IMG/VR virus record: IMGVR_UViG_3300022690_000439
Location: 1-40,170 of that record
Reading direction: 5' to 3' (one strand)
DNA: 40,170 bases
Source: a virus
Both the position numbers and the translations under genes were made by a program. Position 1 is the stretch's first letter. Every line of letters begins with the position of its first letter. This document shows positions 1 through 7,288 of the stretch, in pieces. Under the pieces are notes generated by a model. The model did no database searches. It saw nothing but the letters and a program-made list of their open reading frames with translations, and was not told where the DNA came from.

Positions 1-144
1 TCTATCCTTTTGTGGCTGTTCATGTTCGTAAATCTCTGTGCTATATTTCTTAACATAATATATTTAGAACCAAGTAATTATTATATTTTTAGTGATTTCA
101 GGCAGGGTTATTTCGCCCCAACTTACCGGGCCTTAGAGGTAGTT
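1..144. repeat. Terminal direct repeat, left copy
   Basis: These 144 bases are identical to 40027-40170. An open reading frame continues through the join, so the repeat most likely marks where a circular or circularly permuted molecule was cut during assembly and is probably not a biological terminal repeat. The unique genome would be 40,026 bp. Confidence 0.95.
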
Positions 145-267
145 ATTTTGTTATGGACGGGACGCAATGCGCTATCTCACTTATCTCATATTGCTGGTGT
201 TATTTGGCATAGGCTTCGTTTTGTGGCTGCACGTTGGCGCATATACTATAAGGCGAAAGTTTCATGA
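1..267 (+). CDS. Membrane protein, C-terminal part (gene starts at 39841)
   Basis: The frame is open from base 1 and is the continuation of the gene starting at 39841 across the circular junction; the joined gene is 453 nt and encodes 150 residues. This part holds the end of a long hydrophobic stretch (LLWLFMFVNLCAIFLNIIYL), a second apolar segment (ALEVVILLWTG) and a basic tail (WHRLRFVAARWRIYYKAKVS). An in-frame TTG at base 10 could be mistaken for the start. It overlaps the next gene by ATGA. It sits behind the holin-like gene and is probably part of the lysis or membrane cassette, but I do not recognise the family. Confidence 0.75.
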   Translation, partial: SILLWLFMFVNLCAIFLNIIYLEPSNYYIFSDFRQGYFAPTYRALEVVILLWTGRNALSHLSHIAGVIWHRLRFVAARWRIYYKAKVS

Positions 268-548
268 GCGACAAATTCGACGTATTCATAGACAGTCAGA
301 GAATAACAAACGAGTTGACATCGAAAGCGATAGACAAGCTGACTGACGTTGTTGATGACTTAGAAAAGCAAGCCGTTGAGAGTGGGTTATTCGTTAGGAA
401 TGCAACCTGGATGTTAAGAGCATTACTGCTTTCTCTTATTTTAGCCGCATCAAGCCTGATATGGCAGGCGGTAAAAGGTGACAGCTCGATCACTAAGAGC
501 GACATAATAATGATTATAGAGGCCGTTAAATCGACCGAGGATAGATAA
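264..548 (+). CDS. Small membrane protein of the lysis-region cluster
   Basis: A 94-residue protein whose start overlaps the preceding stop codon (ATGA), so translation is probably coupled. The N-terminal half is an amphipathic, charged helix (residues 1-45), followed by one clear membrane segment (about 50-68, MLRALLLSLILAASSLIWQA) and a short polar tail. A cytoplasmic helix ahead of one membrane span would suit an accessory holin or regulator of lysis, but that is inference from position. It is the last gene before the terminator at 614. Confidence 0.7.
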   Translation: MSDKFDVFIDSQRITNELTSKAIDKLTDVVDDLEKQAVESGLFVRNATWMLRALLLSLILAASSLIWQAVKGDSSITKSDIIMIIEAVKSTEDR

Positions 549-589
549 CAAAGAATAACCCCGACAAGGTAGGATAAACCTCTAAACGA

Positions 590-602
590 TAAGGAGGTGA
601 TC
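590..602 (+). promoter_or_regulatory. Orphan extended Shine-Dalgarno sequence
   Basis: TAAGGAGGTGATC is an exact 13-base reverse complement of the usual bacterial 16S rRNA 3' tail (GATCACCTCCTTA). No ATG follows before the terminator 12 bases downstream. The only possible start is a GTG inside the motif itself, which would give a 4-residue peptide. It lies in the 3' untranslated leader between the lysis cluster and its terminator. Confidence 0.6.
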
Positions 603-613
603 GAAAAGTAACT

Positions 614-641
614 AGACCCGATTAAAGCCCGGGTCTTTTTT
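614..641 (+). terminator. Rho-independent terminator after lysis cluster
   Basis: The stem AGACCCG (614-620) pairs with CGGGTCT (630-636) around a 9-base loop, followed by a run of T. It follows the last gene of the lysis cluster by about 65 bases. Confidence 0.85.
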
Positions 642-664
642 ATTGCCTAAATTCAACAAAAGCG

Positions 665-693
665 TTGCATGTATCATAAATGTGTATTATAGT
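665..693 (+). promoter_or_regulatory. Candidate sigma70 promoter for accessory block
   Basis: TTGCAT (665-670) and TATAGT (688-693) are separated by 17 bases, just downstream of a terminator and 41 bases before the next start codon. The -35 matches consensus only at TTG, so this rests mainly on spacing and context. The remaining bases of the 549-733 gap hold the orphan SD and terminator. Confidence 0.4.
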
Positions 694-733
694 TAGTGCA
701 TAGACAAGGCGAACAACAAAAAAGGCGAATATC

Positions 734-952
734 ATGACTTACTTACTTCAACTACAAACTTCAGATTTCGGACTTCAATTAAGAACTGAAGTTATAGCAG
801 ACGATTTATCACAGTTACAAATGTTGTCTCGTAAAATGATAAAGAGCAACCCTGAAGTTAAAGGTATGGCATATCGCATCTTTTCAGTAGTTAAAAACGG
901 CCTTGGCAAATTCGATTCAAAAATTGTTAAAGATGGCGTTATAGCCGCATAA
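734..952 (+). CDS. Hypothetical small protein
   Basis: A 72-residue soluble protein without cysteine, membrane segment or recognisable motif. It is first in the accessory block behind the candidate promoter at 665-693, with a purine-rich GGCG stretch ahead of the ATG. It resembles small beta-alpha-beta phage proteins in composition only. It is followed within 10 bases by another small gene with a good SD. Confidence 0.6.
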   Translation: MTYLLQLQTSDFGLQLRTEVIADDLSQLQMLSRKMIKSNPEVKGMAYRIFSVVKNGLGKFDSKIVKDGVIAA

Positions 953-962
953 GGAATAAATC

Positions 963-1079
963 ATGACCAGAATGGACGATAACCACAAAGCAGAGCGTTA
1001 TTTTTACATGGCTGAACTCGGAGCCTTTGCAATAGGCGCATTAACTTATTTTATCTCTAAGGTGGCAACATGGATTTAG
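963..1079 (+). CDS. 38-residue small membrane protein
   Basis: The ATG at 963 lies behind AAGGAATAAATC, a good ribosome site. The product has a charged N-terminus (residues 1-14) and one apolar segment (about 16-33, MAELGAFAIGALTYFISK). Its end overlaps the start of the HTH gene at 1070 by 10 bases, which suggests coupled translation. Function unknown. Confidence 0.55.
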   Translation: MTRMDDNHKAERYFYMAELGAFAIGALTYFISKVATWI

Positions 1080-1252
1080 AGCAACACATAAAAGAAAACC
1101 ACAACGGCAGTAAGCGAGCGTTTGCCAAATTCCTTGGCACATCCAGAACTCAAGTATATCGTTACATCAAAATGGGCTGTTTTTGGTATGACGGCGATGT
1201 GTGTCAGCGTAAAACGAAGTTAACACAAATTAAATTAGTCAATAAGACATAA
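1070..1252 (+). CDS. Small Cro-like helix-turn-helix protein
   Basis: A 60-residue protein. Residues about 12-35 (GSKRAFAKFLGTSRTQVYRYIKMG) have the spacing and chemistry of a helix-turn-helix: A-x-x-LG-x-S/T-x-x-x-V-x-R/Y-x-I. The rest reads like the short phage HTH proteins of the 'EFARALGVKPQQVTRWIK' type. It could be a regulator of this accessory block, or a vestigial DNA-binding protein. It starts inside the preceding gene. Confidence 0.65.
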   Translation: MDLEQHIKENHNGSKRAFAKFLGTSRTQVYRYIKMGCFWYDGDVCQRKTKLTQIKLVNKT

Positions 1253-1267
1253 CAAGAGGAAAGCAAA

Positions 1268-1546
1268 ATGTTTAAGGAATATAGCAAGATCATGGGTTAT
1301 ACAATTTTAACTATAATCGTATTGAGCGCCGTTGGTGCGGGTCTTAGATTCGCTGGCGTTTTCGGTGAGCGAGTTGTTTTTGAAAATAGCTTCCAATACA
1401 AAAAAGGTATGGAGTCTCGAGCCTTGGTGTTGCAAGCTCAAATCGCAGAAGTTGATATGAACATTTATAAAAACCCAGAAATGCGCGATCAGCTAATGGC
1501 ACAAAGAAAAGTATTAGAAATTCAATTGCAAGCAACACAACTTTAA
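1268..1546 (+). CDS. Membrane-anchored coiled-coil protein
   Basis: A 92-residue protein with an N-terminal membrane anchor (about residues 9-31) and a C-terminal charged helical segment (about 45-92) of coiled-coil type. Ribosome site AAGAGGAAAG. The shape (inner-membrane anchor plus periplasmic helix) and the lipoprotein gene 10 bases downstream resemble an i-spanin/o-spanin pair, but the pair lies outside the lysis cluster and behind a separate promoter, so this is only a possibility. Confidence 0.6.
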   Translation: MFKEYSKIMGYTILTIIVLSAVGAGLRFAGVFGERVVFENSFQYKKGMESRALVLQAQIAEVDMNIYKNPEMRDQLMAQRKVLEIQLQATQL

Positions 1547-1555
1547 GGGTCTATC

Positions 1556-2125
1556 ATGAAAAAATTATTAATTGTCGCGTCATTATCGGTTGTTATGTTA
1601 TCAGGGTGTCTGGAAAGCAATTCTCAGGGGGCTAGAGACACAAAACAAGCTCAGCAACAGCAGTCTCAATACGCAAAATCTCAGCCTGTCCCTAGCTATA
1701 ACTGGAGTTTAGAACGCCACATGGTGATCGAGCTGTATAACGTCAGAAACATGAGAGCCGTTACGCATTCGGTGTGGCGCAGTGATTTGGGATCGATTGA
1801 GGGGGATTGTTCATCGATTGGCTTTGGTATTCCTTATGACACCAGCCTGACTAATCCTTTAGTGCCAACAGATTTAAATCAAAACGGCCGACATCAAGGG
1901 GCTGGCGCATTAACAAGCGTAGAGCAAGCGGAGCCAAATGGCATCTTCGCCTCAAAAAATACAGCAGCCACCTGGGTTATGTGTGCTGGCGATAACGGTG
2001 CGATGGAGCCTGTTTACGTAGAAACAAAGGTTACTGTATATCCTTACCCTGTTAAAGTTGATTACGACAAAAACAGGGTTACTAAGGCCGGTAAATCAAC
2101 AGTAACAATAAGGTCAGATAAATAA
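1556..2125 (+). CDS. Phage lipoprotein
   Basis: A 189-residue protein. The signal peptide ends in the lipobox LSGC (Cys18); a Gln-rich linker (about 31-40) follows, then a globular domain. The C-terminal segment (KNTAATWVMC ... VYVETKVTVYPYPVKVDY) matches a pattern I recall from lipoproteins of environmental gammaproteobacterial phages, but no function is known to me. Likely in the outer membrane or the periplasmic leaflet. Possible roles are outer spanin (paired with the gene at 1268) or superinfection exclusion. Confidence 0.7.
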   Translation: MKKLLIVASLSVVMLSGCLESNSQGARDTKQAQQQQSQYAKSQPVPSYNWSLERHMVIELYNVRNMRAVTHSVWRSDLGSIEGDCSSIGFGIPYDTSLTNPLVPTDLNQNGRHQGAGALTSVEQAEPNGIFASKNTAATWVMCAGDNGAMEPVYVETKVTVYPYPVKVDYDKNRVTKAGKSTVTIRSDK

Positions 2126-2174
2126 AACCCCACCGGCTTTGATTAATCGGGTCGGTGCAAATAAGGAGATAACG

Positions 2175-2450
2175 ATGAAAGAGAAATTTACGCCGGGCGA
2201 GTGGGAGATTACACACGATAACTGTTCAGCTGGCGAGACCGTAACAGTTAATGGTGCGTCATTTTTTAATTCATGGAATGACTCGAAAACAGCGGAGCAA
2301 AACGAGATTGACGCCCATCTAATCGCCGCAGCGCCTAAAATGTATCGAATGCTTGAAGGTTCGATTGATGCATTACGCGCATCATCTGCTTGCGGAGAGG
2401 ACTTTCCAGATGAGGTTTTGTTATTACTAGCTAAAGCAAGAGGTGAATAA
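2175..2450 (+). CDS. TPG(E/P)W-type phage protein
   Basis: The ATG at 2175 is chosen because of AAGGAGATAACG directly ahead; an in-frame ATG at 2139 has no such site. The 91-residue product begins KFTPGEWEI and contains NEIDAHLIAAAPKMYRML. This is the common phage pattern 'TPGPW ... ANA(R/H)LIAAAPDLL', a widespread early-region family of unknown function. It overlaps the next gene by one base (TAATG). Confidence 0.7.
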   Translation: MKEKFTPGEWEITHDNCSAGETVTVNGASFFNSWNDSKTAEQNEIDAHLIAAAPKMYRMLEGSIDALRASSACGEDFPDEVLLLLAKARGE

Positions 2451-2743
2451 TGATTAAATACATTAAAAGATTTATTCGTGCCCTATTAGTGCATGCTGTT
2501 GTTTTTACAGTTATAGCTATAGGCTACGTACTTGTTATGTCCGTATATTTACTCCGGCAGATAAAGCTTATTCCTTTTCTTCATAATACATTTGTAATAG
2601 TGGTTAAACTGATGTGGATTGACGCAAAGATTTACGTGGACACCGGCAAGAAAGGTAACAGTTTACAGCATTTACAAGAGGGTTTTAAAAACTTGAATTC
2701 CAAGTTAAAAACCAAAATAACAGAAATAAAGTTCGACAAATGA
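2450..2743 (+). CDS. Small inner-membrane protein
   Basis: A 97-residue protein. The basic N-terminus (MIKYIKRFIRALL) leads into one long or two short membrane segments (about residues 10-35 and 40-53), then a polar helical tail rich in Lys and Asn. Starts on the TAATG overlap with the upstream gene. Function unknown. Confidence 0.6.
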   Translation: MIKYIKRFIRALLVHAVVFTVIAIGYVLVMSVYLLRQIKLIPFLHNTFVIVVKLMWIDAKIYVDTGKKGNSLQHLQEGFKNLNSKLKTKITEIKFDK

Positions 2744-2823
2744 TAATACCACTTGAATGTTATTCATACGCCGCGATATTTTTTGGGTCAATGCCCGTTA
2801 ATTTTATTGATACTATTATTTAA
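2740..2823 (+). CDS. Possible 27-residue hydrophobic peptide
   Basis: An ATG overlaps the stop codon of the previous gene (AAATGA) and opens a 27-residue frame (MIIPLECYSYAAIF...) that fills the gap to the next ribosome site. Coupling by overlap is typical here, but the peptide is too short to judge and may be spurious. Confidence 0.3.
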   Translation: MIIPLECYSYAAIFFGSMPVNFIDTII

Positions 2824-2841
2824 ATTAAAGAGGAATGGATT

Positions 2842-3147
2842 ATGGCAACAGGAAAACCGTTTTTACTAATAACAAAGGATCTAACCGAAAAGGAGATTGA
2901 ACAGTTAACTGATATTGTTGGGGCTGATTGCATTGCTCGACACATGCCAAGAGTGTTAAGCGCGTCTGCTGACTTTCTTGATATTGAGATTGCTTTCAAT
3001 AAGAGAGGTGAGCTTGTCGTGGCGATTGACGGCAAAGAAATTAGCGGCCAACGTGACTTAAGAATTAACTCCAATCATAATGAAGTTGTCAATGTTGATG
3101 TAAATTTTATTTTAACTAAAAAATCATTAAGATTAAACGAAGTATAA
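2842..3147 (+). CDS. Hypothetical protein
   Basis: A 101-residue soluble protein behind AAAGAGGAATGGATT. It has no recognisable motif. The first half is acidic and helical, and the second half alternates Val/Ile with polar residues (ELVVAIDGKEI, NVDVNFIL), suggesting strands. An opposite-strand frame over the same bases is a shadow. Confidence 0.55.
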   Translation: MATGKPFLLITKDLTEKEIEQLTDIVGADCIARHMPRVLSASADFLDIEIAFNKRGELVVAIDGKEISGQRDLRINSNHNEVVNVDVNFILTKKSLRLNEV

Positions 3148-3175
3148 ACAACCAAACCAAAGAGAGAAATTAATC

Positions 3176-3379
3176 ATGAAAAAATTATCAATTGCATTAA
3201 TGGCTTTAATCTTGTCAGGCTGTGGGATTGTGCCGCAATTATCTCCAGTCGTAACAAGTGAGGCTTATAGTAGGGCAGAAATTGCATGTAAGAAGCACGG
3301 CGGCGTCAGAATGGTTAATCAGTCCATTGGCATTAAATACACGGCATATTGTAACCATGGGCACCAAGAATCGCTTTAG
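3176..3379 (+). CDS. Small lipoprotein
   Basis: A 67-residue product with signal peptide MKKLSIALMALILSGC: lipobox LSGC, lipidated Cys16. The mature part is about 50 residues with two further Cys (in IACKKHGG and TAYCNHG), which could form a disulfide. Ribosome site AGAGAGAAATTAATC. Position +2 after the Cys is Gly, so an outer-membrane destination is likely. Small phage lipoproteins of this size include superinfection-exclusion proteins; no family identified. Confidence 0.65.
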   Translation: MKKLSIALMALILSGCGIVPQLSPVVTSEAYSRAEIACKKHGGVRMVNQSIGIKYTAYCNHGHQESL

Positions 3380-3395
3380 GTAATTGCCCAACACA

Positions 3396-3419
3396 AAAAC
3401 GCCTTAGTTGGCGTTTTTT
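3396..3419 (+). terminator. Rho-independent terminator before late operon
   Basis: AAAACGCC (3396-3403), loop TTAGTT, GGCGTTTT (3410-3417) and further T. The perfect 8-bp stem separates the accessory block from the terminase operon. Confidence 0.9.
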
Positions 3420-3435
3420 CGTATCTATTCAAATA

Positions 3436-3444
3436 TGATACAAT
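3436..3444 (+). promoter_or_regulatory. Candidate extended -10 promoter of late operon
   Basis: TGATACAAT is an extended -10 element (TGn then TACAAT, 5 of 6) about 20 bases after the terminator and 29 bases before the first small ORF of the late operon. No convincing -35 is present, which fits an extended -10 or an activator-dependent late promoter. Confidence 0.4.
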
Positions 3445-3472
3445 AACATTTTAACCATTGGAGGCGACTTGG

Positions 3473-3556
3473 ATGAGTAACCGAAAATTAAATATTGATA
3501 TATGCCCACCCATTACCGATGACGTTGAGCCGCCTATCTTGGGGTTAAAGCCATGA
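3473..3556 (+). CDS. 27-residue leader ORF of terminase operon
   Basis: ATG behind TTGGAGGCGACTTGG. It encodes MSNRKLNIDI followed by a Pro-rich acidic end (CPPITDDVEPPILGLKP). Its stop overlaps the next ATG (ATGA at 3553). The good ribosome site and coupling support translation. Function unknown. Confidence 0.45.
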   Translation: MSNRKLNIDICPPITDDVEPPILGLKP

Positions 3557-3603
3557 GCCAAACGCGACCAACCAAATCAGAGGTGACGCCATGCCTATAT
3601 TAA
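3553..3603 (+). CDS. Possible 16-residue coupling peptide
   Basis: An ATG overlapping the preceding stop opens a 16-codon frame that ends 13 bases inside the small terminase gene. It could simply couple ribosomes to the terminase start, whose SD (AGAGGTGACGCC) lies within it. Weak evidence. Confidence 0.2.
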   Translation: MSQTRPTKSEVTPCLY

Positions 3604-4001
3604 AAAACGGAAAGCATGAGCTATTCGCGCAGAAGTGGCATGAGCTTGATAATAAGACCGAGGCTTATCGACAGTCGCATCCAGCATCATTAAGATGGAA
3701 GCCTGAAACAATTCAAAATAAAGCGTCGGCACTATCTAAGCGCGATGACGTTTTGGCTAGGTATCAAGAGCTGCAAAAAGAAACCGCAGAGAACCACGGG
3801 ATTACCGTTGATAGCCTCCTGAGTGAACTAGACGAGATTAAAGCCTTAGCAATGACCGCTGACACGCCTCAATGCTCTGCGGCTGTCAGTAGCGTTATGA
3901 GCAAGGCTAAGTTAGTCGGCCTTGATATCGTTAAGATCGAAATATCATCTAAAGAAGAGCTAACACCTTGGGACATTATTTCAGCGTCGGCTGATGGTTA
4001 A
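3591..4001 (+). CDS. terS: Terminase small subunit
   Basis: A 136-residue protein immediately ahead of the large terminase, overlapping it by one base (TAATG). The N-terminal half (FAQKWHELDNKTEAYRQSHP ... ETIQNKASALSKRDDV) fits the HTH DNA-recognition domain of the Terminase_2/small-subunit type ('F...y....n.teAy..ag...~~~~...l......v...i'), followed by a helical oligomerisation segment. It recognises the phage packaging site and regulates the large subunit in the packaging motor. Confidence 0.85.
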   Translation: MPILKNGKHELFAQKWHELDNKTEAYRQSHPASLRWKPETIQNKASALSKRDDVLARYQELQKETAENHGITVDSLLSELDEIKALAMTADTPQCSAAVSSVMSKAKLVGLDIVKIEISSKEELTPWDIISASADG

Positions 4002-5470
4002 TGGCAAGCCTACACTTTGCTCCACAAAAGATATTCGCCCCGGCATATAACACCGATGCCAAGCAAATAATTAGTGAGAGATCATTCTTTAGTTCGCTTT
4101 ATGATTTCTTTGTTGACTACGGCGGTCGAGGTGGCGGCAAAACTAAAGACAAAGTTAAAGCAATAGTGCTCGAGGCAACTATTCGCCGCGTTCGTATATT
4201 GGTCACTCGAGAACTTCAAAACTCAATTGAGGAATCGGTAAAGGCTGAAATAGAGGCTTGCATTGATGAGTTGGATCTTCATCACTTCTTTAAAATAACT
4301 GAGAAGCAAATTGTTGGCCTTAACGGATCTAAGTTTCTATTTAAGGGGCTAAAGAATAATATTAACAACATTAAATCAATTGCAAATGTTGACATTGTTC
4401 TGGTAGAAGAAGCTGAAAACGTATCAGATATGTCTTGGACTAAGCTGCTTCCTTCGATACGCCCCAATTCAGGTCGAGCGATAGTCATTGTTATATTTAA
4501 TCCTGCAAGCGTGCTTGATTCAACGTGGCAAACATGGATAGTAAATACCCCTGGCAGAACGCTATTAACTAAATGCAACTATGATGATAATAAGCATTTT
4601 CCGCCATTCCTCGAGGCTCAGCGCCTTCATGATGAGAAAACCCTACCACCAAGACGCTATAAAAATAAATGGCTTGGTATACCTGCCGGGCCCGAAGGTG
4701 ATATTATTATTGATCTGGAATGGCTCGAGGCTTCAAGGTTTGCTAGTCAGCATCCTGATTGGGTTAAAGCTGGACCTAAAAAGGTTGCATACGATCCCGC
4801 TGGTCAGGGTCGTGATGCTAACGCCGCCGTTTATGCTGATGGTAATTGTATTGTTGAGGTTGACGAATGGGTTAAGTCATCTGACTTAAGAGTGGCAACC
4901 AGGCGAGCACTGTCAATGGTTAGGCGAAACAAGGCGGAAACATTCATTTATGATGAATGTGGCGGCTTTGGTGATGGCGTTAGTGTGTTTGTTGACGATA
5001 ACGTGACCGGTAAGGATAAAGACGACACCGGCGAGCCGTTATTGCCAATTAGGTTAGAGGTTGTACCGTTCAATGCCGGGGATCCTGTTTTAGCCAGTGA
5101 TGATGAAACAATCATAGGCACCGAAAAAACACCGGCGGAAATATACTCAAATCAAAAGGCTCATGCTCACGGTGTGGTAGCCCAAATGCTTTACAATACA
5201 TTTAGGTTTATCGAACTTGGCGAGCGAGACATTGATCCACTGGAAATGCTTAGCTTTGATATTGATGACGATGACATGTGGAAAAAGATAATGCGGGAAA
5301 TGTCGACCGCGTTATGGGTGAAGTCAGAAGCCAATAGCAAAAAGAAAGTCGAAAGCAAAAAAGATATGAAAAAACGCACCGGCCAGGAATCGCCTAACAT
5401 TAACGATTGCGTTATAATGTGCTATGCTCCTGAGAAGGAAATTCAAACCGCTGGATCATTCGATTGGTAA
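4001..5470 (+). CDS. terL: Terminase large subunit
   Basis: A 489-residue packaging ATPase-nuclease. Walker A GGRGGGKT is at residues 41-48, Walker B VDIVLVEEAE at 130-139 with the catalytic Glu, and the coupling-type segment IVIVIFNPAS at 161-170. The C-terminal nuclease shows acidic metal ligands in VAYDPAGQGRD (Asp265) and FIYDECGGFGDG (Asp318), as in the PBSX/Terminase_3 group. Length is normal. It drives DNA translocation through the portal and cuts the concatemer. The Terminase_3 type together with the closed circular map suggests headful or cohesive-end packaging; the sequence alone does not decide. Confidence 0.93.
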   Translation: MASLHFAPQKIFAPAYNTDAKQIISERSFFSSLYDFFVDYGGRGGGKTKDKVKAIVLEATIRRVRILVTRELQNSIEESVKAEIEACIDELDLHHFFKITEKQIVGLNGSKFLFKGLKNNINNIKSIANVDIVLVEEAENVSDMSWTKLLPSIRPNSGRAIVIVIFNPASVLDSTWQTWIVNTPGRTLLTKCNYDDNKHFPPFLEAQRLHDEKTLPPRRYKNKWLGIPAGPEGDIIIDLEWLEASRFASQHPDWVKAGPKKVAYDPAGQGRDANAAVYADGNCIVEVDEWVKSSDLRVATRRALSMVRRNKAETFIYDECGGFGDGVSVFVDDNVTGKDKDDTGEPLLPIRLEVVPFNAGDPVLASDDETIIGTEKTPAEIYSNQKAHAHGVVAQMLYNTFRFIELGERDIDPLEMLSFDIDDDDMWKKIMREMSTALWVKSEANSKKKVESKKDMKKRTGQESPNINDCVIMCYAPEKEIQTAGSFDW

Positions 5471-5475
5471 AATAT

Positions 5476-6870
5476 ATGTGGCCATTTAATAAAAATAACG
5501 TTCAAGTTTACACCAAGCAAATGAAAGAAGCTGACAGCTATTTAGGCACAGTTCTTAATGCTATCACTCGAACCATTAGTCGCCGCTCTGGCAGTGGTGG
5601 CTTATTTGGCGTTTCACCTGATGGTAAGCGTGATTTTAACGTGCTGTTTGGGTATGGTGAATTCCTTGATTATTCCGATTACCTTGGCATGTATAAGCGC
5701 GGCGGAATTGCTAATGTTGTTGTAGCTAAGGTTGCCAAGTCATGCTGGCGAGATATGCCAGAAATTAAGGTTAATGACAAAGTAATACTTGAAGAGCAGC
5801 TATTAAAGCTTAAGAAAGCCAAATTCTTTAAAGCCATTGAACGTGCCGATATCTTAAACCGTATTGGTAACTTTTCAGTTATGCTAATCGGCATTCCTGA
5901 TGGTCTAGCCTTAGATTTACCCGTTGGCACCGCTAAAAAAGATTCATTTAGTTCAATGTACTTTAATGTTTACAGTTATGACGGCATTGAAATAAACAAA
6001 ACCGATAACGATCCTGCATCACCCCGCTTTGGCTTGCCGGTGCTTTACCAGTTGCAATCAATTGATGTTGATGGTTCTAGGCGAAAGCAAGTACAAATAG
6101 TTTCTCACATTGTCCACTACACGCGAATAGTTCACTTGGCAGAAGGCCAATTAGATTCCACTATAGAAGGCACGCCAGCACTTGAAGCGCCCTGGAATGC
6201 ACTAACCGACAAAGAGAAAACACGCGGTAGTAGCGCCGAGGCATATTTTAGAAACTCTCGCCAAAAATTAGCACTAGAAGTAAACGAAGGGTCTAAAGCC
6301 TCAACGGATCCAGAAGAAAGAGCCAAGCTAAAAGAAAACGTTGAAAACTGGCAAAACGGCTGGGAGGACACTCTTCGGCTTAATAACATGAAAGCCAACA
6401 TGCTAAACCCATCAATGGAAAGTCCCCGTGATCCGTTTGACATCTGCGTTGAAGAAGTTTCAGGCGCTACCGGTATACCAGTTAGAATTTTAACCGGTAA
6501 AGGCGGCGGCACATTAACGGGATCGGAAGATAAGGCCACTTGGAACGCATTGGTTTTGGACAGGCAAGATCAAGAGTGCACAACCTATTTACTCGACGCG
6601 TTAGCTATAATGGATGAGGCTGGAATTATTGAACTACCAGAAGAAGCGGAAATTAAATGGCCGGTTAATCCGTCGTTAAACGAAACGGAAGCATCACAGT
6701 CAACAAAGAACAAGGCCGATGCTTTCAAGTCTGCCACTGAGGGCTTATCAACAATTGGCGCTGATGAGGTTGTGGCGGAATCTGTATTTAAAGCGATCGG
6801 TCTCGATATTGAGATAGATGAAATTGACCTATCGGATAATGACGACGATTTAGATAAATCAGTTAAGTGA
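5476..6870 (+). CDS. Portal protein (DUF1073 type)
   Basis: About 464 residues from ATG 5476 (MWPFNKN...); an in-frame TTG at 5464 would overlap the terminase stop and is less likely. Typical DUF1073 portal features are the early GYGEFLDYSDYLGMYKRGGIANVVVAKVAKSCWRDMPEI region, the RIVHLAEG strand, and the C-terminal GIPVRILTGKGGGTLTGSEDKATW segment. It forms the dodecameric vertex through which DNA passes, and binds the terminase and connector. The acidic C-terminus (DLSDNDDDLDKSVK) is characteristic of portals. Directly follows terL. Confidence 0.88.
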   Translation: MWPFNKNNVQVYTKQMKEADSYLGTVLNAITRTISRRSGSGGLFGVSPDGKRDFNVLFGYGEFLDYSDYLGMYKRGGIANVVVAKVAKSCWRDMPEIKVNDKVILEEQLLKLKKAKFFKAIERADILNRIGNFSVMLIGIPDGLALDLPVGTAKKDSFSSMYFNVYSYDGIEINKTDNDPASPRFGLPVLYQLQSIDVDGSRRKQVQIVSHIVHYTRIVHLAEGQLDSTIEGTPALEAPWNALTDKEKTRGSSAEAYFRNSRQKLALEVNEGSKASTDPEERAKLKENVENWQNGWEDTLRLNNMKANMLNPSMESPRDPFDICVEEVSGATGIPVRILTGKGGGTLTGSEDKATWNALVLDRQDQECTTYLLDALAIMDEAGIIELPEEAEIKWPVNPSLNETEASQSTKNKADAFKSATEGLSTIGADEVVAESVFKAIGLDIEIDEIDLSDNDDDLDKSVK

Positions 6871-6889
6871 TATAAATTAAGGAAATAAT

Positions 6890-7276
6890 ATGACAGTTCG
6901 CAGAGTTCAAAAAGAAGCCTTAGTTGGCGCAACTATTACATTTGACCAAACAGGCGCGGAGAATGAGCGAATCGATCCTAGCTCACCTAATAACTTTATT
7001 GATGTTATCAGCCTTACCGCGTTAGATGGATCACCGGTCACCCCTGGCGCAGGCACCTATGAAATTCATGTTAAGACCGATGTTGACGGCGGATTTAAGG
7101 CTATTTCTGATAATGGCTCGCTTGCTGGTAGCAAGACGGGTGGATCAGCACTAGCCGATGGTGTCGCCGAGGGTGCAAGCTTTACCGGGTTGCCTATTGC
7201 AATTAAAATCGTTCCAACGGGTATCACCGTTGCCGTTGCTTATCGGGTTCTAATCAAGCAAACAAGCGCTCAATAA
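6890..7276 (+). CDS. Putative virion protein, beta-rich
   Basis: A 128-residue Gly/Thr/Ala-rich protein with strand-like alternation (GTYEIHVKTDVDGGFKAI, AIKIVPTGITVAVAYRVLIK) resembling a jelly-roll or Ig-like domain, located between portal and minor head genes. Ribosome site AAGGAAATAAT. Probably a head-associated structural or decoration protein; family not recognised. Confidence 0.65.
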   Translation: MTVRRVQKEALVGATITFDQTGAENERIDPSSPNNFIDVISLTALDGSPVTPGAGTYEIHVKTDVDGGFKAISDNGSLAGSKTGGSALADGVAEGASFTGLPIAIKIVPTGITVAVAYRVLIKQTSAQ

Positions 7277-7288
7277 AAAGGAATTATC

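Noticed and set aside
1-144. True biological direct terminal repeat (T7-like)
   Set aside because: 144 bp falls in a membrane gene, there is no T7-type polymerase or gene order, and the length is near a typical assembly overlap. Not excluded without read-end data.
3553-3603. Functional 16-residue gene
   Set aside because: Listed only as a low-confidence coupling peptide; too short and overlaps the small terminase start.
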